Source of the DNA: Spirochaetales bacterium
GTDB taxonomy: Bacteria > Spirochaetota > Spirochaetia > SZUA-6 > DRHE01
NCBI GenBank assembly: GCA_016930895.1
Contig: JAFGFV010000506.1
Coordinates: 1-5,274 of the forward strand
Direction: 5' to 3'
DNA length: 5,274 nucleotides
Part shown: positions 1 to 4,747 of the stretch, one piece after another
Layout of the letters: the number at the start of each line of letters is the position of its first letter
Numbering within the stretch: position 1 is the first letter of the stretch
Notes under the pieces: generated by a model
The model's database searches: none
The model's input: the letters and a program-made list of their open reading frames with translations, nothing else
Told to the model about the DNA's origin: nothing
Made by a program: the position numbers and the translations under genes

Positions 1-1
1 C

Positions 2-1444
2 GAGATGCTCGGCTACGCCGCGGAGGAGATTCCCAAGGGTGCACGCTTTCGCTGTTGGCTGCTGCAGCGCACCCAGCCGGAGGACCGGAAGCGGCTCGGG
101 GAAGCCCTGTCGGCCCTGGGGTCCGGCCGCCGAGAGGAGGTGAGCGAGGAGGTCGCGGTCCGCTGCGCCTCCGGTCGATACCTGCCCGTGCACCTGCAGG
201 CCCGACCGGCGCGCTGGTACAGCGGGAAGAGAGCGGCCGGGGTCGTCGGGGTGTTGCACGACCAGAGCGCGCGCAGGGAAATCGAGGAGCGGCTCGAGGA
301 GGGGCGGATCCTGGCGGAGCGGCGCGCCGAGGAGCTGCAGCGCCTGGCCCTGGAGCTCACGGAGTCGGAGGAGCGTGAGCGCAGGCGGCTCGCCCGGGTC
401 CTGCACGACGAGCTCCAGCAGTACCTGGCGGCCGGGAAGCTCAGGCTCTCGGGGGCGGAAGGCTTGAACAAGGCGGAGCTCGAGCAGGTGACCAGGGAGG
501 CATCGGAGCTCCTGGATCGGGCCATCGGCGTCTCCCGATCCCTGACCTCGGAGCTCAGCCCGACGGTCCTCTACACCGCGGGACTGACCGCCGCCCTGGC
601 CTGGCTGGGAGAGTGGATGGAGCTCCACCACGAGCTCGCGGTCGAGGTCCACGCGGAGTCCGCGGCGGAGCCGCAGTCCTCTGGGATCCGCATCCTGCTG
701 TTCCAGGCGGCCCGGGAGCTGCTCTTCAACGTGGTCAAGCATTCCGGAGCGCAGCGGGCGGTGCTCTCCCTGGAGCGGGAGGGGCAAGACAGCTTCGTCT
801 TGATCGTGAGCGACCACGGCAAGGGGTTCGATCCGGACGCGCTCGTCGGCAGGAAAGGGGCCGACCGCGGCTTCGGGCTGCTCAGCATCTCGGAGCGGCT
901 CCAGCTGCTCGGCGGCTCAGCCCGCATCGACAGCAGGCCCGGCCGGGGAACGAGCGTGGTGGTCTCGGTCTCCGACCGGGTCATGTGGACGGAAGCGGGC
1001 ACCTCGCCGTTTGCCCAGAGCACGGTCGGAGGTGCCGGGCTGCCCGGCGAGCCTCGGGCGGGAGGGCGCGCTCCGACGCGGGTGCTCATCGCGGACGACC
1101 ACGCGGTGGTGCGGCAGGGGTTCGCCTCTCTGATGCAGCGCACCCCGGAGATCGAGGTGGTGGCCCTGGCGTCGGACGGGGAGATGGCGGTGCGGCTTGC
1201 GGACAGCCTGAGGCCCGAGGTGGTGCTCATGGACGTGGCCATGCCCCAGATGAGCGGGATCGAGGCCACCCGGCGAATCCATCGCGATCACCCGGAGATC
1301 CGGGTGATCGGCCTCTCGGTCCACGACGAAAAGGAAACCCGCAGGGCCATGCTGGAGGCCGGCGCAGTCGAGTACCTGACCAAGGACGGCCCGGCGGAGC
1401 TGCTGCTGACGGCGATCAGAGGCGGCTCGGTCCCCGGGAGCTAA
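2..1444 (+). CDS. Hybrid sensor histidine kinase/receiver protein (PAS-HisKA_3-HATPase-REC), 5' partial
   Basis: The frame is open through the left edge (Glu at base 2, Met at 5), and the visible part begins inside a PAS domain (LGYAAEEI; residues 1-85 counted from base 5), so the start lies upstream. A charged coiled-coil linker (about 90-130) leads to a NarL/DegS-type dimerisation domain with the H-box RRRLARVLHDELQQ; His134 is the likely phosphoacceptor. The ATPase domain (about 205-323) shows the N-box (Asn242 in ELLFNVVKHSG), G1 box (SDHGKGFDP, Asp270) and G2 box (GFGLLSISERLQLLGG). After a Gly/Pro-rich linker comes a receiver (about 358-473) with Asp364/Asp365, phosphoacceptor Asp410 (VLMDVAMPQMSG), Ser438 and Lys460. 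No transmembrane segment is seen in the visible part, so this portion is cytoplasmic. By family it autophosphorylates on His and passes phosphate to Asp. The protein stops right after the receiver with no LuxR-type helix-turn-helix, so the output partner is unknown. The signal sensed is also unknown. Confidence 0.93.
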   Translation, partial: EMLGYAAEEIPKGARFRCWLLQRTQPEDRKRLGEALSALGSGRREEVSEEVAVRCASGRYLPVHLQARPARWYSGKRAAGVVGVLHDQSARREIEERLEEGRILAERRAEELQRLALELTESEERERRRLARVLHDELQQYLAAGKLRLSGAEGLNKAELEQVTREASELLDRAIGVSRSLTSELSPTVLYTAGLTAALAWLGEWMELHHELAVEVHAESAAEPQSSGIRILLFQAARELLFNVVKHSGAQRAVLSLEREGQDSFVLIVSDHGKGFDPDALVGRKGADRGFGLLSISERLQLLGGSARIDSRPGRGTSVVVSVSDRVMWTEAGTSPFAQSTVGGAGLPGEPRAGGRAPTRVLIADDHAVVRQGFASLMQRTPEIEVVALASDGEMAVRLADSLRPEVVLMDVAMPQMSGIEATRRIHRDHPEIRVIGLSVHDEKETRRAMLEAGAVEYLTKDGPAELLLTAIRGGSVPGS

Positions 1445-1498
1445 ACCGCCGGCGCGCCCGCGGGAGGGAGCGGCTGCGCCGCATGAGGGCGGTGTTTT
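1445..1498. terminator. Candidate (bidirectional) terminator between convergent genes
   Basis: ACCGCC at 1445-1450 pairs with GGCGGT at 1488-1493, and a smaller hairpin GCGGC-TGC-GCCGC (1470-1482) sits in the loop. A short T-run (GTTTTCT, 1494-1500) follows on the + strand, and GGCGGTTT is read on the - strand. It lies in the whole gap between the kinase stop and the ferredoxin stop, where a shared terminator is expected. The outer stem is short and the loop long, so the call is moderate to weak. Confidence 0.4.
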
Positions 1499-1499
1499 C

Positions 1500-1724
1500 T
1501 CAACCCTGCACGTGAATGATCTCCACCGGGCAGCTCTCGGCGGCCTCGACCACGCAGTCCCGCAGCCGCTCGGGCACCTCTCCCTTGCCGAGGTCGCCGT
1601 CCTGGCGGAACTCGGCCAGGAGCTCGCTGTAGCCGTCGTCGGCGTTCTCGGCGAAGACCTGCGGGCAGGTGTCCCAGCAGGCAGCGCAGCTCGTGCATTC
1701 CGGCCTGTCGATCGTAACCTTCAT
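1500..1724 (-). CDS. Single-cluster [4Fe-4S] ferredoxin
   Basis: This 74-residue acidic protein starts MKVTIDRPECTSCAAC. It has six cysteines: Cys10, 13, 16 and 20 (CxxCxxCxxxCP), Cys57 and Cys65 (CP). This is the layout of Desulfovibrio gigas-type monocluster ferredoxins. By that comparison Cys10/13/16/65 would hold the cubane and Cys20/Cys57 would form a disulfide or allow cluster variation; the 8-residue spacing from Cys57 to Cys65 matches my memory of that family. The length is normal for the class, slightly long because of a loop at about residues 27-55. It is a soluble cytoplasmic electron carrier whose redox partner cannot be read from the neighbours. The start is fixed by a Shine-Dalgarno GAAGGGAG on the - strand (bases 1738-1731), six bases before ATG. 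The gene is monocistronic here, convergent with the kinase gene and divergent from the PRC-barrel gene. Confidence 0.93.
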   Translation of the reverse strand: MKVTIDRPECTSCAACWDTCPQVFAENADDGYSELLAEFRQDGDLGKGEVPERLRDCVVEAAESCPVEIIHVQG

Positions 1725-1890
1725 CCGTGACTCCCTTCTCCGGGCCCCCGCTGGGGTTGGCCGCCGGCGGGCTCCGGGGTCCCGAACCTTCTACCCTTGA
1801 GGAGCTGCAAGATTCGTACCAATACCCCGCCAGGAGCGGCCCTTGGCATGGATGTTGCTTCTCTAGAGGCGGAGAGGAGGGCGACGAATC
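1725..1890. promoter_or_regulatory. Divergent intergenic region between ferredoxin and PRC-barrel genes
   Basis: Both flanking genes must have their promoters here or within each other's 5' ends. Toward the + gene, CTTGAG/TTGAGG at 1796-1802 is followed 17 bases later only by a poor -10 (CAATAC, 1820-1825), so no confident sigma-70 box can be called. The ferredoxin-proximal half is GC-rich with short palindromes (CCGCCGGCGG at 1761-1770) that would put small hairpins in its mRNA leader. Ribosome-binding sites lie at both ends: GAAGGGAG (-, 1731-1738) and GGAGAGGAGGG (+, 1871-1881). Confidence 0.45.
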
Positions 1891-2652
1891 ATGCTGCAGT
1901 ACGCTTCCAGGCTCGAGGGCTTCACGATCCACGCCCGGGATGGGGACGTCGGCAAAATCCAGGACATGTACTTCGACGACGAGCAGTGGGCTGTCCGGCA
2001 CCTCGTGGTCCGCGCCGGCGGATGGCTGTTCGGCCGGCGGGTCCTGATTTCGCCCTTGTCGGTGGAGCGCCTTGACTGGGAGGCCAAGGAGGTGCGCACC
2101 TGGCTGTCCCGGGAGCAGGTCGAGAAGAGCCCGGATATCGACACCGACCAGCCGGTTTCCCGGCAGCAGGAGCGCAAGCTGCACCTCTACTACGGCATGC
2201 CCGTGTACTGGGGGGGCAGCGCCCTCTGGGGCAACCAGATGATCCCTGCGGCCATGGCCCTCAAGAACCGGCTTCCGGAAGAGGAGCAGGAGGCGGTCGA
2301 CGAGTCAGTGGAGGGAGACTCGCACCTGCGCAGCAGGCGGGAGGTAAACAGCTACTACATCCAGGCCCGGGACGGCGACCTTGGCCACGTGGAGGATTTT
2401 CTTCTCGAAGAGGAGAGCTGGGCCTTCCGCTACCTGGTCGTGGACACCCGCAACTGGCTCCCGGGTCGCAAGGTCCTGGTTCATCCTGCCTGGATCGAGG
2501 AGGTCAGCTGGTACGACCAAAGGGTGCGGGTGGACCTGGAGCGGGAGAGGATCCGCAGCTCACCGGAGTTCCACGAGCCCGAGGACGTGACACGGGACTA
2601 CGAAGCCCTGCTGTTCGATCACTACGGGCGCTCCGGCTACTGGGGACTGTGA
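1891..2652 (+). CDS. Tandem PRC-barrel domain protein
   Basis: This 253-residue soluble protein has two PRC-barrel units. Unit 1 (about 11-105) contains ARDGDVGKIQDMYFDD, WAVRHLVVRAGGWLFGRRVLISP and the EQVEKSPDIDTDQPVSRQ tail common in bacterial stand-alone PRC proteins, ending YYGMPVYW. Unit 2 (about 156-252) repeats the pattern: ARDGDLGHVEDFLLEE, WAFRYLVVDTRNWLPGRKVLVHP, RIRSSPEF, HYGRSGYWGL. A Glu-rich linker (about 128-150) joins them. PRC barrels are small beta-barrels found in photosynthetic reaction-centre H subunits and in RimM; free-standing copies are often linked to stress or envelope roles, but no specific activity can be assigned here. No signal peptide or membrane helix is seen. 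ATG 1891 is the first start after an in-frame TAG (1864-1866) and is preceded by GGAGAGGAGGG, about 9-10 bases away. The gene appears monocistronic: a hairpin begins at its stop codon. Confidence 0.92.
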   Translation: MLQYASRLEGFTIHARDGDVGKIQDMYFDDEQWAVRHLVVRAGGWLFGRRVLISPLSVERLDWEAKEVRTWLSREQVEKSPDIDTDQPVSRQQERKLHLYYGMPVYWGGSALWGNQMIPAAMALKNRLPEEEQEAVDESVEGDSHLRSRREVNSYYIQARDGDLGHVEDFLLEEESWAFRYLVVDTRNWLPGRKVLVHPAWIEEVSWYDQRVRVDLERERIRSSPEFHEPEDVTRDYEALLFDHYGRSGYWGL

Positions 2653-2693
2653 CCGGCACCCCGGCCCGCACCCGGCCGGCGGGCCGTGACCGG
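2653..2693 (+). terminator. GC-rich hairpin after the PRC-barrel gene, probable terminator
   Basis: CGGCCCGC (2662-2669) and GCGGGCCG (2679-2686) form a perfect 8-bp stem with a 9-base loop. The stem can be extended outward by CCGG (2653-2656) pairing with CCGG (2690-2693) around a bulged A. It starts directly after the TGA at 2650-2652. No U-run follows (the next bases are G-rich), so it may act as a non-canonical terminator or mRNA 3'-end stabiliser. Confidence 0.5.
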
Positions 2694-2708
2694 GGGGCTC
2701 CGGGAGAT

Positions 2709-2725
2709 TGTATAGATCCTATACA
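2709..2725. promoter_or_regulatory. AT-rich inverted repeat, candidate operator of the end-joining operon
   Basis: TGTATAG-ATC-CTATACA is a perfect 7+7 bp dyad with a 3-base centre, centred on 2717, in otherwise very GC-rich DNA. It lies 96 bases before the first start codon of the four-gene operon. TATAGA (2711-2716) inside the left arm could be a -10 element, with GTGACC (2686-2691) as a weak -35 at a long 19-base spacing; a protein bound to the dyad would then cover the promoter. The TGT...ACA ends resemble LexA boxes of the enteric type, but the spacing is 11 instead of 8, so the regulator is unknown. Confidence 0.45.
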
Positions 2726-2807
2726 GCCGCGCCGCGGGGCCTGGTAAAGAGTACACAGCCCCGTCAACGGAGCGCGGGGCGCGGGCATTCGTCCGGACAG
2801 AGAGCCC

Positions 2808-2816
2808 GGAGGAGAG
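2808..2816 (+). promoter_or_regulatory. Ribosome-binding site fixing the start of the 88-residue gene
   Basis: GGAGGAGAG lies 5-8 bases ahead of ATG 2822. An in-frame TTG at 2708 would add 38 residues but lies next to the dyad and lacks a properly spaced Shine-Dalgarno, so ATG 2822 is preferred. Confidence 0.75.
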
Positions 2817-2821
2817 AATCG

Positions 2822-3088
2822 ATGAAGGAGTACGGAAACATCGAGCGCGACAGGCGCTGGGAGCAGGCCTACCTGTTCCGGGTGAGGGTCCGGGGGTCCC
2901 TGGAGGAAGCCAGCCGGGAGCTGGAGGAGTTGTCGACGGAGCAGGGCCTCGAGATCGAAACCCGAAAGCTCGAGCACGAGAAGGAGGAGAACGAGATCCT
3001 GGGCTCGATCCGGGGTGACCACGCCTATCTGCGCCAGGCCCAGGAGCGGCTCCGTTCGCGAGGCTGGCGTCAGGAGGAGAGGCTGTAG
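2822..3088 (+). CDS. Small charged hypothetical protein, first gene of the operon
   Basis: I do not recognise this 88-residue protein. It begins MKEYGNIERDRRWEQAYLFR and is rich in Glu and Arg, with no cysteine, signal peptide or membrane helix, so it should be cytoplasmic. The pattern suggests strand (AYLFRVRVRG, 17-25), helix (SLEEASRELEELSTEQG, 26-42), two strands forming a hairpin (LEIETRKLEHEKEENEILGSI, about 43-63) and a final helix (HAYLRQAQERLRSR, 67-80). This beta-alpha-beta-beta-alpha order would fit a small alpha/beta sandwich; it is inferred by eye only. Codon use resembles the neighbours, the Shine-Dalgarno is good, and the stop lies one base before the DOMON gene start, so it is very likely translated. 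Its place at the head of an operon with LigD-type genes may hint at a nucleic-acid or regulatory role, but nothing in the sequence shows that. Confidence 0.75.
   Translation: MKEYGNIERDRRWEQAYLFRVRVRGSLEEASRELEELSTEQGLEIETRKLEHEKEENEILGSIRGDHAYLRQAQERLRSRGWRQEERL
3072..3082 (+). promoter_or_regulatory. Ribosome-binding site fixing the start of the DOMON gene
   Basis: AGGAGGAGAGG sits inside the last codons of the small gene, with its GGAGAGG end (3076-3082) seven bases before ATG 3090. The next upstream in-frame start, GTG 3015, would overlap the small gene by 74 bases and bury the signal peptide, so it is rejected. Confidence 0.75.
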
Positions 3089-3089
3089 C

Positions 3090-4142
3090 ATGGCCCGGCG
3101 GCTCCTGCGCGTGCTTCCCCGCCCGCCGATCGCGGTGCTGGCCGCGCTGCTGCTCGCCCTGTCGGCGCCCGGGCCCGCCGCCCAGGCGACCGACGGCGTC
3201 ATCGGGGCGGACGAGTACCCCAACACCCTCAGCCGCGGCGACGGCAGCTACCTGCTGGCCTGGCGGGTCCAGGGGCGGCTGATCCACCTGGGGATTTCCG
3301 CCCGGACCGAGGGCTGGGTCGGCCTGGGTATCGACCCCATCGTGGTGCTCGACAACGCCGACTTTCTCTACGGCTGGATCGACCCGTCCGGGGTGGTCCA
3401 GGTGCGGGACGCCCGCTCACTGGGTTCTCGCGGTCCCATCGTGGAGGACGTGTCCCGAGGCGGCTCCAACGACATCCTGGCCTACGGGGGCAGCCGCCAG
3501 GAGGGCCGGACGGTCATCGAGCTGGTGCGCCTCCTGGACACCGGGGACCAGCAGGACGCGCCCATCCACCCCGAAGGAGGCAACCGGATTCTCTGGGCCT
3601 ACGGGCCGGACCCCTCCGAGCTCAGCCGCCTGCGCCAGTACGGCGAGGCCTATCTGCGCCCGGGGGAGGAGCTCCGAGCCGCGAACTGGTGGGCGGCACT
3701 CACCGAAACGCCGCTCTATTCCGCTGGACTGACAGCGGCCTTCCTCCTGCTGGCGACCTCCATGCTCCTGGGGCAGCTGGGCCGCTTCCGCCTGGGACAC
3801 CGGATCACGGGGTGGATCGCCGTGGCTCTCGCCGCCGCGCTCTCCCAGGGCGTGCTGCTGGCCCCCCGGGGACCCCTAACCCTCTCGGCGCTGTGGGGGA
3901 TCCTGGCCGCCGGCACGGGCGCGGCCGCCCTGATCGCGGCTGCGGTGGACGCGAGGCAGGCCGGAGCCCCAGCCTCGCCCGGCGCGGCCGTCGGGGCCCG
4001 ACTCTCCGCGCGCAGGGGCGGCTCCCCCGGCGCCCGCGGGAGTCGGGGGAGCCTGCGGGTCTGCCGCATCCTTCAATGGATAAGCCTTGCGCTCCTGGGC
4101 GGCGCCCTGGGCATCGCGCTGGTGCGGGGAGGGGTGTTCTAG
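3090..4142 (+). CDS. Exported DOMON-domain protein with four C-terminal membrane helices
   Basis: The protein has 350 residues. Residues 1-33 form a signal peptide (Arg-rich start, hydrophobic core IAVLAALLLALSA, cleavage likely after AQA at 33). Residues 36-172 match bacterial DOMON domains: DGVIGADEYPN, the GWVGLGIDP turn, DNADFLYGWID, GGSNDIL, TVIELVRLLDTGDQQDAPI, NRILWAYG. DOMON domains bind heme or sugars and sit outside the cytoplasmic membrane. Four helices follow at about 206-229, 238-257, 264-286 and 328-346. Arg-rich loops (230-237; 287-327) put DOMON in the periplasm by the positive-inside rule. The 287-327 loop is low-complexity Gly/Ala/Pro/Arg. This resembles eukaryotic DOMON-cytochrome b561 fusions, but the helices contain no histidine (His237 is in a loop), so no b-type heme site is visible, and the usual DOMON Met/His ligands also seem missing. 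The gene follows the small gene by one base and overlaps the phosphoesterase gene by one base. The DOMON call is strong; the ligand and function are unknown. Confidence 0.85.
   Translation: MARRLLRVLPRPPIAVLAALLLALSAPGPAAQATDGVIGADEYPNTLSRGDGSYLLAWRVQGRLIHLGISARTEGWVGLGIDPIVVLDNADFLYGWIDPSGVVQVRDARSLGSRGPIVEDVSRGGSNDILAYGGSRQEGRTVIELVRLLDTGDQQDAPIHPEGGNRILWAYGPDPSELSRLRQYGEAYLRPGEELRAANWWAALTETPLYSAGLTAAFLLLATSMLLGQLGRFRLGHRITGWIAVALAAALSQGVLLAPRGPLTLSALWGILAAGTGAAALIAAAVDARQAGAPASPGAAVGARLSARRGGSPGARGSRGSLRVCRILQWISLALLGGALGIALVRGGVF
4126..4134 (+). promoter_or_regulatory. Ribosome-binding site for the GTG start of the phosphoesterase gene
   Basis: GGGGAGGGG lies seven bases before GTG 4142, inside the last codons of the DOMON gene. 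The start overlaps the DOMON stop by one base (TAGTG). This supports GTG 4142 rather than any start further upstream in the long open frame. Confidence 0.65.
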
Positions 4143-4747
4143 TGGCGCGGGGGCTGAAGGAATACCGGGACAAGCGGGACTTCCGCAGCACCGGCGAGCC
4201 CAGGGGCGCAGAGGGCTCGGCGGAAGGCCGTGGGCAGTTCGTGATCCAGCAGCACCGCAGCCGCGGCCAGGGCGGGCGGGTGCATTTCGACCTCAGGCTG
4301 GAGATCGAGGGTGCCCTCGCCTCGTGGGCCGTTCCCAAGGGCCCGTCCACAGATCCTGCGGAAAAGCGCCTGGCCCTGCGGGTGGAAGACCACCCCCTGG
4401 ACTACGCCGGCTTCGAGGGCGTGATCCCGGAAGGGGAGTACGGCGCGGGCACGGTCCTGGTGTGGGACCGGGGCCCCTACCGAAACCTCCGGGAGGACGA
4501 TCGCTCCATGAAAGAGTCCCTGGAGGAGGGCAAGGTCGAAGTGAGCCTGCAGGGAAAGAAGCTCCAGGGAGGATACGCCCTGGTGCGCACGGGCTCCGAG
4601 GGGGAGCGGGAGCGATGGCTCCTGGTCAAGATGGACGACGAGGCGGCGGACGCCCGGCGCAACCCCGTGAGCACGGAGCCGGAGTCGGTGCTTACGGGGC
4701 GGACCCTGGACGAGATCGCCGCGGAGGACACCGGGGGGCAGTCGTGA
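4142..4747 (+). CDS. Stand-alone LigD-type 3'-phosphoesterase (PE) domain protein
   Basis: This 201-residue protein covers the 3'-phosphoesterase module of LigD, which in Pseudomonas cleans 3' ends (removal of 3'-phosphate and 3'-ribonucleoside) before end joining. The family signature is nearly complete: LKEYRDKRDFRSTGEP, then FVIQQH, HFDLRLE, SWAVPKGPS, RVEDHPLDY, FEGVIPEGEYGAGTVLVWD. Candidate metal and catalytic residues are His38, His48, Asp50, Arg52, His84 and Tyr88. From memory of the Pseudomonas enzyme these correspond to His42, His48, Asp50, Arg52, His84 and Tyr88. His38 and His48 are ten residues apart instead of six, a four-residue expansion (SRGQGG region). The tail PESVLTGRTLDEIAAE is the kind of linker that joins PE to the next domain in fused LigD proteins, but here the gene stops. 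The GTG start overlaps the DOMON stop; the stop overlaps the polymerase start by four bases (GTGA), suggesting coupled translation. No signal peptide; cytoplasmic. Confidence 0.95.
   Translation: MARGLKEYRDKRDFRSTGEPRGAEGSAEGRGQFVIQQHRSRGQGGRVHFDLRLEIEGALASWAVPKGPSTDPAEKRLALRVEDHPLDYAGFEGVIPEGEYGAGTVLVWDRGPYRNLREDDRSMKESLEEGKVEVSLQGKKLQGGYALVRTGSEGERERWLLVKMDDEAADARRNPVSTEPESVLTGRTLDEIAAEDTGGQS

Noticed and set aside
613..1515. Open + frame inside the kinase gene
   Set aside because: It is a shadow of the kinase gene: the sequence is Gly/Arg/Ala-rich with no domain signature, while the overlapping frame carries all kinase motifs.
1796..1825. Promoter TTGAGG-17-CAATAC, or a heat-shock-type CTTGAG box, before the PRC-barrel gene
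   Set aside because: The -10 part matches poorly under either model. It is mentioned only as a weak possibility in the intergenic entry.
1861..1868. Palindrome CTCTAGAG before the PRC-barrel gene
   Set aside because: An 8-base palindrome is expected by chance at this length and is not part of a larger repeat.
1441..2184. Long - strand open frame across the ferredoxin and PRC-barrel genes
   Set aside because: It overlaps two clear genes in another frame. Its translation is low-complexity Arg/Gly/Pro typical of GC-rich shadow frames.
2708..2821. Upstream TTG start for the small gene (38 extra residues)
   Set aside because: There is no properly spaced Shine-Dalgarno and it overlaps the dyad. 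ATG 2822 has a strong GGAGGAGAG, and the extra residues look like non-coding translation.
3015..3089. Upstream GTG start for the DOMON protein
   Set aside because: It would overlap the small gene by 74 bases and place 25 polar residues before the signal peptide. ATG 3090 has a good ribosome-binding site.
3700..4142. Cytochrome b561 identity for the DOMON protein's membrane part
   Set aside because: Only four helices are visible and none carries histidine, so the heme-binding signature is absent.
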